DNA of 64,000 nt, taken from NCBI RefSeq assembly GCF_004379255.2, contig NC_056052.1, positions 9,789,708 through 9,853,707 of the forward strand, written 5' to 3'. The first letter of the stretch is position 1; every line of letters begins with the position of its first letter. Shown one piece after another: positions 11,677 to 22,494 of the stretch. Origin of the DNA: Salvia splendens (lineage: Eukaryota; Streptophyta; Magnoliopsida; Lamiales; Lamiaceae). The notes below the pieces were generated by a model. It made no database searches and was not told the DNA's origin. It was given only the letters and a program-made list of their open reading frames with translations. Both the position numbers and the translations under genes were made by a program.

Positions 11677-12532
11677 GAGGGAACATCATTTTAGGTCCAC
11701 GAACTTTGCCAAAGTATCATTTTAGGTCCACGAACTCTGAAAATATCATTTTAGGTCCGTGAACTTTGAGTTAGTATCATTTGAGGTACTTTTTACTATT
11801 TCCAAGTTTTTTTGGACGAAAATACCCTCAATACCTTAAAGTGTATATATTTTTAATAAATTTATCATATTCTCATATTTTTTATAAATATCTTTACAAT
11901 ATATTTTTGACAAATTTTCTAAATATAATTTGACCTTAAATATTATCACTTAATTTTGTGACATGCAAGTAAAATTTCTTCTTCAATTTTTTATATTAAT
12001 TTTTTTAAATTGAATAAAAAACTTTTATTTAATAATAAAAAATTGAAGAAAGATCTTTTTATAAATATCTTTACAATATATTTTTGACAAATTTTCTAAA
12101 TATAATTTTACCTTCAATATTATCATTTAATTTTGTGACATGCAAGAAAAGATCTTTATTCAATTTTTTATTATTAAAGAAAAGTTCTTTATTCAATTTT
12201 TAAAAAAATTAATATAAAAAATTGAAGAAGCAATTTTACTTGCACGTCAAAAAATTAAGTGATAATATTTAAGGTCAAATTATATTTAGAAAATTTGTCA
12301 AAAATATATTGTAAAGATATTTATAAAAAAATATGAGTATATGATAAATTTATTAAAAATATATACACTTTAAGGTATTGAGGGTATTTTCGTCCAAAAA
12401 AATTTGAAAATAGTAAAAAGTACCTCAAATGATACTAATTCAAAGTTCACAGACCTAAAATGATATTTTCAAAGTTCACGGACCTAAAATGATACTTTGG
12501 CAAAGTTCGTGGACCTAAAATGATGTTCCCTC
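11677..12532. mobile_element. Mutator-like foldback element with 9-bp target duplication
   Basis: The element begins GAGGGAACATCATTTTAGGT and ends with its reverse complement, and the inverted arms extend roughly 400 bp each, nearly the whole 856 bp. TTTATATTT occurs immediately outside both ends (11668-11676 and 12533-12541), a 9-bp target duplication as made by Mutator-like elements. Each arm starts with three or four direct copies of a motif around ATTTTAGGTCCACGAACTTT. No protein is encoded. A transcript would form a long hairpin. Confidence 0.9.
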
Positions 12533-12541
12533 TTTATATTT

Positions 12542-13212
12542 TTATTTATGATTTTCATAATATAAGTAGCTGTACATAATATTAATCTGTTATATTATAT
12601 TTAATACACATATATATTAGATTTCTATTACTATCCATACGTCTCATAAGAATATAGACTTTTGTTGGGCACGAGTTTTAATGTATAATATGTAAAGTAA
12701 GAGAGATAGAAAGAAAAAAAAGTAAACAAAGAATTGTTAGTGGAGAATGAGTTCAACCTTAGTATAGAGAGTAACAGACAAATACATTTAAATTTCAAAA
12801 TATGTTTTAAATTTTTTCAAAATATTAGTATTGTGTTTTATTTTAGTTATATAAATTTTAAAGAATCATGTTTGTTTAAGTATATATTTCAAAATTGTCA
12901 TAATTTTACATTCTATAAATATAACTAATTTTCATCGTTATATATTAATACTATGTTACGCAAGACCGAAATCCGAACGTTTATGATAGGGTTGTAAGTT
13001 TCATATAAGATAAAATCACAATTCAATTAGCTCGGATTAACCCAAATAGAGTTGATCCGAAACCCGTTGTATCGGCCCGATTGATATAAGCGCCGTTTCA
13101 CACACGTACCCTCTTAAATTCTTCATCATCCTCTGTTTTTCATTGCTTCGCATACACCTTCGAAACAAGAATTTGAAAGAAGAAAAAAGGGTTATTTTGT
13201 TGTTCCGTTCCG
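12542..13212. other. AT-rich intergenic upstream of the DUF1639 gene
   Basis: This holds one half-MITE-like stretch at about 12630-12730 (ACGTCTCATAAGAATATAGAC) without a matching right end, then the 5' flank of the next gene. Nothing else is recognised. Confidence 0.4.
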
Positions 13213-13913
13213 ATGAAATCGCAAGCATTGCACAACTTGGATTCCGGTGATGATGAGCAAGCAGCGGAGGAGGAGGAGGAGAATGGGGAGGCGAAGAAGC
13301 CGTGGATGCTGCGGTCGGAAAGGCAAACAGGCCATGATGGCAACTCGAGTTCGAAAAGGAAGCTATGGATTTCGCTGTTGAGGGAAGAAATCGAGGAGGA
13401 TCTCTACGCTTTCACAGCGGCCAAGCCTTCCCGCCGTCCCAAAAAGTGGCCTAACAATCTCAAGAAACAACTCGATGTATGTCTAATGTATGTATATATA
13501 TGTATGTCTCTGATTTCTGATTTTGATAGTAGAATTTGATTTGTTGAATGTGTTTAAAACAGCGTGTATTTCCTGGATTGTCTTTGGTTGGAGTTTCACC
13601 CGACTCTTATCTATTGGTATGCCCTGCTTTTCCTTTGTTTCTTTTTGTGCATGTTTCTTCAACTTTTTCTGCGACTGCAACATGCTTTGTAACCCAACAT
13701 CTTCTGCATGCACATGTCTTGGAAATATCTCCAATAGGAATTAGGGCATTGTGGTTGCACTCGTTGCGTCTTGACTATTAATGATGCATCCCTGTAAAGT
13801 GGATATTGGCACAAGGAACTTGCGTCTTCATTCGTGTTTGTTATTGCATCGATTATCGTGGATTTCGGCTGACAGTTTGACAATCTGATGTGCAGAGGAA
13901 GATCCGGTGTTGA
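13213..13913 (+). CDS. DUF1639 family protein, three exons
   Basis: Exons: 13213-13476, 13563-13616 and 13896-13913, all phase 0 with GT/AG borders, giving 111 residues. Residues about 15-27 are an acidic run (DDEQAAEEEEENGE). The conserved DUF1639 core follows: ISLLREEIEEDLYAF, then KPSRRPKKWPNNLKKQLD at the end of exon 1, and VFPGLSLVGVSPDSY in exon 2. Exon 3 adds only RKIRC and the stop. The family is plant-specific with no firmly established biochemical role, so I do not assign one. The basic RRPKK stretch is compatible with nuclear location (inference). The protein is on the short side for the family. No lesion is seen. The small last exon is the least certain part. Confidence 0.85.
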
Positions 13914-15005
13914 TACTTGATAAACAAGGATGACAGGGATGGTGAATTTATACTGTACATACTTAATTTCTAATCTTCAGTGGCTTATTTTGGGCCTTAT
14001 CCAGAATTAAGGGTTTAAGAGTTCTTATGATGTCTAAGATTGAGACATTTTTGTTAGACCGTATTGGCACTCGGCTCTCATCTTAACGTGTTCGTAATAT
14101 ACGTTTGTATGCTTTCTCGCGCAAGTATCTTTTCCTCTACTTACTAGTCCTTGTTCAGTGATGATTTTTACAATTTGTTTCTTTGAGAGAATGAATATGC
14201 TTTATGATTGCAGCTGTTATGTCTGCAACTTTCTTGTCATGTTGAGACTCTTTAACATATATTTGTCAAAGAGAATGGCTTAGTGGTTGCTGTCTCCATG
14301 TTGTGAGAAACAATGGGAAATAGAGTTTTACTAATATAACAACTTGCATTACTCAGAGATGATGCAGCTTGTTTTGCTATGCTGTATTCTTCTTCGTTTT
14401 GGCTCGTGTAAAAAATCGTTTAGCTTACCTGCTCGAAATGTAGTAGTATGAATAGATTGAATTAACCAAAACCTTCTCAAGTTGACAGATTTGGAATTGC
14501 TAGAGCTTGTAAATAGTAATGCTAGAAGACTTGTATGCAGGATTCATATTGAAATTGGGGAAACCAAGTTGTGATTGTTGCTGCTTCAGTTTGCCATTTC
14601 TTGTCAAGTTGTGATTATTTTAAATATTTTTGGTACCAACTATGACCTCTCAACTACTTGCATTTTCATGAATTGTAAGTTGTGACTGGGTAGTAAAAAT
14701 GAAAAAAATTAAACAAAGTTTAGGGGACATTAAGATTCACTCACTAATTGTGTTAATATTTTTATGTATTCACAAATTTGTAGTATTATTTGTCAATTCT
14801 AGGAATAAGAATTTCACTACTAAGAAATTGAAGTATTTCAATATGATTTGCTAATATGCAGTGGTGAAAACAATTTACTTGAGACAAATCCATCATTGTT
14901 AAAAATGGTAAACACTCGAATTAGAAACTCTGAATTTCTGATACAATCTGAAACCTTTCTCTTGCAAAATATATGATACATAAAACACCTCCAACTACCC
15001 CCAGA
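13914..15005. other. Intergenic, no gene recognised
   Basis: The 3' flank of the DUF1639 gene followed by AT-rich sequence with stops in all frames. No repeat boundary or RNA gene was identified. Confidence 0.5.
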
Positions 15006-15664
15006 TCAAGTCTTGGTTGCTGGTCTAACGAGCCCGAGGCCTGAACCGCTACCTAAATGTTTAAAGTCTTTAGCTTCAAGATGGTCTGCCAAACCAGTTC
15101 CACCCTTGGCAAGACTCACAAGATGCCTCTCTTTGCAAGGCTTGTCGCAGGCTAGACAGACCTTATTGACAGCGACAAACTTGTCAGCGCACTTCTTGCA
15201 GAAGACGTGCCCGCAAGAACTCAAGGCCACGAGCGCGAGTGTATTTGTCAGCGTGACCTTGCAACTAGGGAATATATATAAGTTTTGTAAAGTAGCGTCT
15301 TCTGTGAAAACTACGGGGAAGATTTTCGTGTCTGTTGACGGAGCGTGCACTTTATTAGGAGCTTCGGGCGTTGCAGAAGGTAGCCAAAAAGCCTTCATTG
15401 TACGGAGGGAGTGCTTCCTCTTGGTATGAGGTCGTCTTCACACTGTTGGTTTTTGTCTCGACTGTAGTTCTTATCGTTGAACTGTGGTATCGCCCCGTGG
15501 TTCTGCTGATCAAACGCATCGAGCTCTCTAGCTTTTTGCAGCATAAGCTTGTCTTCATCTTCTTTTTCCTGTTTCTGTTGAGCAGCATGGCCTGCTGACT
15601 TTCTGCACTTGAAAACAGATTTCTTAAACATCACAGTTTCCCCAAATAGGCTTTGAATTCCAAT

Positions 15665-15852
15665 AACCTAACTTCACTAAGAATTCAACACAATGCTCAG
15701 AAAACAAACAAAATCACACTAATTCAATGTGAATCTAACAACATGAACACAAATTAACAACCTAACTTTACTAAGAATTCAACACAATGCTCAGAAAACA
15801 AACACTATCACACTAATTAAATGTGAATCCAACAGCATGAACACAAATCAAC
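15665..15852. repeat. Tandem duplication of about 94 bp inside the CSU1-like intron
   Basis: The block starting AACCTAACTTCACTAAGAAT at 15665 recurs from 15759 (AACCTAACTTTACTAAGAAT) with scattered substitutions through AACACAATGCTCAGAAAACA and CATGAACACAAAT. Confidence 0.85.
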
Positions 15853-15987
15853 AACAGTTAGCATTTAAAACAAAAATGAAATCCATAAACATAGGAGATG
15901 AAGATCACCTGTGGATATCTTTCTTCTGGGCTAAAAGGCATTCCAAAATGCACTCTTTGCAGAAAATATGGCCTTTATAGCAGGAGA

Positions 15988-16008
15988 GGGGGGGGGGGGG
16001 GGGGGGGG
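15988..16008. repeat. Homopolymer run of 21 G (C on the coding strand)
   Basis: Twenty-one G in a row, placed exactly where the CSU1-like zinc motif should read Asp-Pro-Leu-Ser-Cys-Tyr. With one base fewer the flanking frames would rejoin. It may be true expansion or a sequencing length error. Confidence 0.9.
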
Positions 16009-16296
16009 TCAATAAAGGGCTTCAAGCAGAGTGAACAAGCGTCGAAGGGTTTGATGGAATCTCTTCCCAATCTCTCACTCTGCGTGCCATAACCAAGCTT
16101 CCGCTTCTCATCGTACGTGAAGAATGCTAAATCGTTGTTTTCTTTGAGTGTCTCTGAGGCATATCGACCGATTTAAGAAATTTCGAGATTTGATGAATGG
16201 GGTCAACTTTCAATTTGGGGAAATTGATGTCGGAAGAAACTCCCGAAGAATGAGCCTAAGAGCACCAGCAACAACGCATCAAGCGGGTGCCTCTTA

Positions 16297-18294
16297 GAGC
16301 ATCCACAATATATATACAATAGTCCTAACATAGTCTTTCCACTGCCATATCATCAGCACTAAAATCCTCCTGCCACATCATCTGGACATGCAACTGGACA
16401 TGCAATAGCTCTCACATAGCCTTCCCATAGCATATCCACATCACTAATAACAATTATATAATTTAATTTACAAACGTAGCAATATACAGAATTTAATTTA
16501 CGAGACAAATACGGGAAAAATACATAATAATATTAAAATTTTAAAGCAGTACAAAAGTTTTTAAAAAGTACATTAATTTAAAAAAAGTACAAAAATTAAA
16601 AATAAAAAAAAATTACATAAAACATCACTCCTCGTCGCAGTCCTCGCCTCCGCCGTCGCCACCGCCGCCCCCAACGCCGCCGCTACTCCCGCCGATATCC
16701 CTCTGAAACCCCTCCAATTCTTCACGCAAGCTCTGGAGCAATACGCGAAGATAAGACTTCTCATCGGGGTCCGTAGCCGTCCGGAAGTTGGCTAAGGTCT
16801 TCACCATTTGAGCGCGCGTTTGTTGACGCGTGAAGAATTTGAGCTCGTCAATGGACCTGCCGATGCGGGATGCCGACTCGACCTCCTGGGAACTTGGGGT
16901 GCCCCCCACGCTTCCCGTTGCGCCTGCCTTTGGCCAACCGGGCTAGGTGGCGACCGAACGAACGAGGGGTTGGGAGATCCTGGGCCGTCTCGGGGAGGTC
17001 GTGGGAACCACCGCTGCTGCCGCTATACTCACCGGTATAGTTCAGCCTCTGCTTCTTCGGCCAGCCAGTCTCGACACCTGCCCGGAATTTCTCCGACTCG
17101 CTGAGCACAAGGTAGGAGGTCCAGTAGGAGAACTCGTAGTACTTATGCACGGGATCCGGGTGCGCTCTCTCGGCAATCCTCTTGCAGTCCTCCTCTGTTT
17201 GGCCACTGGTCCGCATGCGGAGGGCGTTGGCGTACAAACCCGAAAATCGAGAGAGGCCAGACCTCATTCGGTCCCAGCACTTCCGGCACTCATCCCCGGT
17301 GCGCGGTCTCCCTTCAGGGCAACATGCCATGTAGGCTGCGGCTATCTTGACCCACAAGTTGACGATCCTCTGGTTGTTCGAAACGAGAGGATCATCTCAG
17401 ACACTCACCCACGCCTTGGCCAGCGCAACGTTCTCCGAGTCCGTCCACTTCCTCCTGACCCCGCTATCCTCAATAGGCTGCGACGACTCGCCGACCTTCT
17501 TGGCCTTGCCCTTCTTCGTAGGGGCGCCCCGACCCCACCCTACTCCACGGCTTGGAATGGGGGTTTCCGGAACCGCGTTCATATCAAAACCCAACTCCTC
17601 TAAGGAGAAGGTCTCAAACGGCGTGTACTGTGCATCCGTTGGGGTTGATGTGTGGGAAGAACCGGTGGAAAAATCAAAAGTCGGCCGATAGACGTTTTCC
17701 CCCACGGGCGTTCCCTGCGGCGGTGGCATCTCTGCTGCGGCAGTGGCATCATCTGCTGCGCCGGTGGCTGCATCCCGGGTGCCCACACCGGCATCATCTG
17801 CATAGGGGGTTGCATCGGCGGTACCCCCCGCCAAGCCGGCACACTTCCACCGGCACCCATCTGTGGCATCATCTGCTGCCACGGGTACATGTTGTAGTAC
17901 CTGGGTATCTGAGGCCAACCACCTCCCACGAGAGTCGGAGACCCGGACGTCACTGGAGTACCGTCGTAGTTGTTCTCCATTTCTCGTTGTTTTTTTAGTA
18001 CAGAAATTAAGATATAGAGAGTACTCGTTTATACAAGTGGTGCGAATGAGAATGACGTCAAAATCGCGTATATATAGTGTTTCGAAATTTTTTTAAAAAG
18101 AATTTAAATGTTTCCGCCGGTCTGTCGCCGATTCGGGGCCTACAATGGCGCCGTGAGAATCGGCGTCAGACCAAGAATCGGCGTAGGCAGTAGGCACGCT
18201 GATTTTGACGCCGATTTCGCTGACGCGAGCTGCAATGGTTCGGCGTCAGCGAAAAATCGGCGTGCCTACGCTGACGCCGCCATTGTGGATGCTC
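16297..18294 (-). mobile_element. Complete PIF/Harbinger-type element with ORF1 only, nested in copy A
   Basis: The ends GAGCATCCACAAT (16297) and ATTGTGGATGCTC (18282-18294) are exact 13-bp inverted repeats. TTA flanks both sides (16294-16296 and 18295-18297). The 2.0 kb between contains only an ORF1-type gene on the minus strand and no DDE transposase frame. The right 180 bp consist of GC-rich, repeated ATCGGCGT-like words. A 51.1-51.4 kb MITE shares its right-hand subterminal sequence. Confidence 0.9.
16625..17980 (-). pseudogene. ORF1-type Myb/SANT protein of the nested element, broken
   Basis: The start is the ATG at 17980 (MENNYDGTPV). A Pro/Gln/Met-rich N-terminus (QPPAQQMMPLPQQ) leads to RRKWTDSENVALAKAWVSV, then the trihelix/Myb-like part with RPRTGDECRKCWDRMRSGLS and LSRFSGLYANA, and last KFFTRQQTRAQMVKTLANF with a Glu-rich end. 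Such proteins are often annotated 'glutathione S-transferase T3-like' or NAM-associated and are homologous to Harbinger ORF1 DNA-binding proteins. Lesions: a frame slip near 17715-17740 in a CAG run, TGA directly after KAWVSV, and another frame change near 16900. It is unlikely to give a full product. Confidence 0.75.
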
Positions 18295-18707
18295 TTAACT
18301 CGTCCCTCCGATACGAGACGGACGCGGACGCGTTGCAGCGTCCCGTCTCATCACCATCCCGCCGAGACGCCCGTCCCACCGAGACGGATGGCGAGCCGTC
18401 TCGCCACGCTCCCACGCAACGTGACGCGCGCTAGCGCCACGCGTGACGCCCACTCGCCGGCCCACGAGTGGGTTTCGTCACGCTGACGCAATAAATCATT
18501 TTTTTAAATTCAAATTTAATATAAAAAATAAAAAATCAAACGGTAATATTACCATTTTTTGACCTTTTTTCTTTTTTTTAATATATTTTTTACTCTATAA
18601 ATATTCATATTTCATCATCATTACCCACACAAACACACATCTATTCTTCCTAAATCACTCCATTTCCTCTCCAATTTTCATCTAACATCTCCAATTTTCA
18701 TCACAAA

Positions 18708-19683
18708 ATGTTCAGCGACGGAAACTCTGGCGGTGGCGGCTCCGGCGGGTTTGACATCAACGCGTTTGGCGATTGGGGACATGTACAATGTATTGGGTGG
18801 TTCGGGTTCCGGTTCGTTGATGCCGGGCACCCAAGGCTCGTCGACGCCGGCGGGGTACCAACCACCTCATTTTGATGTGGATGCATATGCTCGTCCCTCC
18901 GCCTTGCGGTATTCGCAGGGATTATCCCAAATTAGGGAGGATTATCCGGATGAACCCACTGAGGAAGAAGGACGAGGTGGTGGAAGCTCCAGGGCATTCG
19001 ACCTCGTGGAGGAAGAGGCAGAGGCGGCCGAGGAGGAGGAGGATGTAGACTGACATCCGTACAGCCGCAAGGACACAATGGCTGTGTACAACGCCTGGAT
19101 CAGCGTCTCGTACGATCCCATCGTCGGGAATCAACAAACCTGGAAGTACTTCTGGGAAAAGGTCACCGATGCCTATAACGAGATTAAGCTGAAGGGGTCC
19201 CGCCACCGCACATTGAAGATGCTCTGCGCTCACTTTGACCGAATCGACAGAGAGGTCAAAAAATTCTGCGGCATCTACAAGACTGAAACGACTCATTTCC
19301 AAAGCGTTGCCACGTGAGCCGACATTCTGAGATCGGCTTTGCGAGTCTATTTCGACGACACCGGCGAAGAATACAAACATGTTGATGTTTGGTAGGTCTT
19401 CAAAGACGAGGCAAGGTGGCCGGAGGTGTCCAGTCCAGCACGGGTTCGACCTTGAAGCGCACGAAACACACGGCGGGTGGCCAATACTCGTCTAGTGGGG
19501 TCGGTTCAGCAGCACCGCACAAGAGGTTGCCTCGCAGGAGGTTGAGGGCACGACAGACGATGCAGGGGGTCCTACTGTGGGCGCCGTCGGCCGCAAGGGA
19601 CCAAAGCGGCGAAGACGGCTAGAGGGAGGAGGGACCGAGGTGAATCAAGTCAGACGGGCTCCCAAGGGCCGCCCTCCTCCTTA
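18708..19683 (+). pseudogene. ORF1-type protein of Harbinger copy A, truncated
   Basis: It starts ATGTTCAGCGACGGAAACTC (Gly-rich, then GFDINAFGDWG). The frame slips at about 18778, after which YQPPHFDVDAYARP and SQIREDYPDEP are read, ending in an acidic Glu run and TGA. The Myb-like part follows from 19078 (AVYNAWISVSYDPIVGNQQ, then KYFWEKVTDAYNE and HFDRIDREVKKF) up to a TGA at about 19315. A downstream Thr/Ser-rich segment is in yet another frame. At least three breaks are present. The homologous C-terminal end seen in copy B is absent. Confidence 0.75.
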
Positions 19684-19895
19684 ATGTCCATGCACTTCAC
19701 CCATTTTTTTTCCTTTCTCATTGTTACTTTTTCTCCCATCTCTTACTTTTTCACTGTCCAATCTCCCGCTTTATCTATTTTTTCACCTCTCTCTCTTATT
19801 TTACTAATATGTCATTAAAAATTAGGACGCAATTGCTATCGCATATAGTGACCCTGATATATTTCAGTATATCATTTTACTCCTATTATATTATA

Positions 19896-21327
19896 GAGTG
19901 AACTGCATAAAATAACCCTGACCTTTTCAAAAGTTTCACTCCAGACCTCTGACTAAAAAAAATATCGCCACATGCCTCTGACCTAAACCATAATCACAAA
20001 TGAGATATTTGTAGCCATTTTTCGGACTAAAAGGCCCTTATGCCTTGAAGGTCATTTCAGTCATTTTTACTATGCACATGGCTGCATTCTTGCAGACAAG
20101 CTCTGCACATGGCTGCGCTTTTGTCAAATCAAATTTGATCGTTTGAGTTGATTTAATTGTTTTCACAAATACCATAAAAAATACCATAAAAATTTGTTAA
20201 GACTGTATTTTGTCTTGTAATAAAAATTATAAAAAGACATTACATGTGCCGACCTTAATTATCTTTGTATCAAATCTGCGATATAGTATTAATTCGGTTT
20301 AGACCCAACTTATATAATTCCAATTAAAAACATACACTATATCATATCTTCAAATTAAAGAGTGCTATCATTGGAAACAACTCAATGCTTGATAATTATA
20401 TAAGCAAATTTTAGCAAACAACACTCATACAATATTGAATAGTGGAGTACTAGAATTAATTAATCTAACTCACTGTAATATGTAATGTTCGCGAAGTTGT
20501 CAAATCAATTAATTGTTCATGACTAAAAAACAAACTGGAAGATTTATCTTTATAATGTTAAATTTCAAACATTTCCACTTAAAAAACACAAACCTTAGTA
20601 CATTAATACCATTTGATAATGACTGGCTTTTTTAATTCTCACTATATACTTTTTCTATTTTATTAATTATTTTTTTTATTTTGTGCATAACTTTTACGTC
20701 TTATGTATTCTCCCATGCTAAAATATAAGTCGTGTACAACTTAAATAATTTGTAGATTCGACTTCAGAAAAAGTTTGAATTATTTGATAAAATTTGTTTT
20801 TATTTTAGGCTCTCGATTTTAAGTAGCAATGAAGCATATCTGTATGTAGTGCACATCCCTCCATTTAAAAATGCAACTTCAAAAACTACATTGGATGATT
20901 CTTATATGTATTGACCATATTTTCTAGGAGTATGTTGTTTTAATTATAAACTAAATGTATTTTAATTAATTAAAATACAGTGTTATAAATAAAAAAGAAG
21001 ATGAGACACAGCCATAAAGTGAAATTTTTGAAATGTATTTGTTAAATCACAAATGAAGTCTGGTATACGTGGCACGTATGCTGACGCATAGTCATCATGA
21101 TTGACGGCTGACGCACAGCCGTCAAATCGCGTCAGGTCGCAGGCCGCCATTGCAGAAGTCCGTGTGATATGCCCATAATGCCCTTTTAGGGCTGAAGGGT
21201 CTTTTAGTCCGAAAAAACCTGATTTGTGATTATGTTAAAGGTCAGAGGCTTGTGGCGATATTTATTTTAGTCAGAGGTCTGGAGTGAAACTTTTGAAAAG
21301 GTGAGGATTATTTTATGCAGTTCACTC
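19896..21327. mobile_element. Mutator-like non-autonomous element with 9-bp target duplication
   Basis: GAGTGAACTGCATAAAATAA at the left is mirrored at the right, and the match runs for about 60-100 bp through CTTTTCAAAAGTTTCACTCC and AGACCTCTGACT. TATATTATA is present directly outside both ends (19887-19895 and 21328-21336). The 1.4-kb inside is AT-rich apart from a GC-rich patch at about 21085-21150 and encodes nothing recognisable. Long TIRs plus a 9-bp duplication define a Mutator-like element. Confidence 0.9.
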
Positions 21328-21336
21328 TATATTATA

Positions 21337-22052
21337 AAATCTAGAGAATTGTCCTGGCTTGCTCAGAATGAGCGCCCAGTGAGCGTCGAGGAAAATTGAT
21401 AAACGGGTCAGTGGAAATAAGATAATTTACATCTTATAGTTTTTGGTTGATAAAAAATATTTGAATTGGTATCAAGATTGGAAAACAAAAAATGTGAACG
21501 TATGAGAATGATTTTTTTAACTGCATCGACATCAATGACAGTACGCGAGCGCAAATAAGAAATTTGTTGTGGGTTTCATCTCGTGCTTGCAATTTCGAGA
21601 TTTCTGCAAATTTAGGAGAAATAAGAAAGTGGAAATAAGAAATTTGATGTAGTTCTTTTACATCTCACACTCGTGATTCTAGAAGGAGCAAGAAATTAAA
21701 AATTGATTGTGTTGTGAAATTTTAATTTGGAGAATACATCAAGGAGACTGGAGATTGAATCGCTGGCTGGGTAAGCAAGAAATCCAAAGTTTGAAATGTC
21801 ACGTGTTTAAAAATTTCAATTTAAGAAAAAATAAAGGAGAAGGAGAGAGAATAAGATCTGGGGGGAAAAAGATGTCGCTGACTGTTCTGAGTCGCCCAGT
21901 AGAACAATTCTCATAAAATCAAGTATACGAAGTGGAATTTATTCCACTAAGGTTGAGGTCTATCTAACCCCGCCCACAAACAGCGTTTTTGATTAAAAAA
22001 TTATATGTAGTGGAATTTATTTCACTAATTTTTTCTAAGTCACTTTCTTTTA
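21337..22052. other. Intergenic, nothing recognised
   Basis: AT-rich with short direct repeats (GGAAATAAGA twice near 21410 and 21630; AGTGGAATTTATT twice near 21932 and 22010). No gene or complete element is visible. Confidence 0.4.
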
Positions 22053-22309
22053 TATTCTCTCTGTTTCATATCAGTTGAGTCATTTTGCTATTTTGATACG
22101 TTCCATAATAATAGAGTCATTTCTCTTTTTAGTAAAAATCAATATATTTCATCTTACTTACTTTACCTTCTCTTATTTTATTCTCTTTTCATCTTTACAC
22201 CTTTTTAATTTATTACTTTATTTTTCATTTACTTAACTCACTTAATATAATTTTTTTAAAATTGCGTACAAAAAACAATCGTCTCCACTACTATGAAATG
22301 GAGGGAGTA
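22053..22309. mobile_element. Diverged Stowaway-type MITE
   Basis: Left TATTCTCTCTGTTTCATATC and right CTATGAAATGGAGGGAGTA are imperfect inverted repeats. Internal AGAGTCATTT words are typical of the group. Confidence 0.65.
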
Positions 22310-22494
22310 TTTCTTAAAACCCATACTCAGTCAAAATTGGATTTTAAATTGAGGGAGAGAGTAGTAGCTTCCATCACAAGTGAAAGTCATGCTCTTGTTG
22401 AACTACATTTGGATGATTTAGATCTAGAAGCTTATCCGTTAGAATAGAATTAAGATGTGTTTGTCAAGATGGTTGCATTTATTAAGCAATCCGC

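Larger units (their letters stand above)
15006..16162 (-). pseudogene. CSU1: CSU1/NOSIP-type E3 ubiquitin ligase, broken
   Basis: On the minus strand the start ATGCCTCAGAGACACTCAAA is followed by FTYDEKRKLGYGTQ-like and SIKPFDACSLCLKPFIDP segments, then YKGHIFCKECILECLLAQKK, an intron (about 15645-15906), KLMLQKARELDAFDQQNH, MKAFWLPSATPEAP and the second RING-like part FPSCKVTLTNTLALVALSSC with CGHVFCKKCADKF. It ends KHLGSGSGLGLVRP. This order is that of the NOSIP family, which includes Arabidopsis CSU1, an E3 ligase acting on COP1/SPA1. Lesions seen: a one-base loss soon after the start, a 21-C tract after FIDP that shifts frame, a deletion-associated shift near 15460, a 4-bp CTCC duplication before MKAFW, and a shortened middle region. 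The retained intron shows it is not a processed copy. Confidence 0.85.
16260..19683 (+). mobile_element. PIF/Harbinger element copy A, right-truncated, with nested insertion
   Basis: The left end GAGCACC at 16260 follows TAA (16257-16259). Its continuation through GCATC and GCGGG resembles the end of copy B at 24314. After removal of the nested element (16297-18294 plus one TTA) the sequence continues with ACTCGTCCCTCC, GC-rich inverted words (GAGACGG) and the ORF1 gene at 18708. The distance from terminus to ORF1 start (about 450 bp without the insert) equals that in copy B (about 440 bp). Homology to copy B stops at about 19683, before the ORF1 C-terminus, so the right end is lost. Confidence 0.75.

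Noticed and set aside
18108..18486. Long GC-rich frames at the Harbinger ends (18108-18486, 24091-24318)
   Set aside because: These lie in subterminal repeat regions and are open because GC-rich repeats lack stops; no conserved domain is visible.
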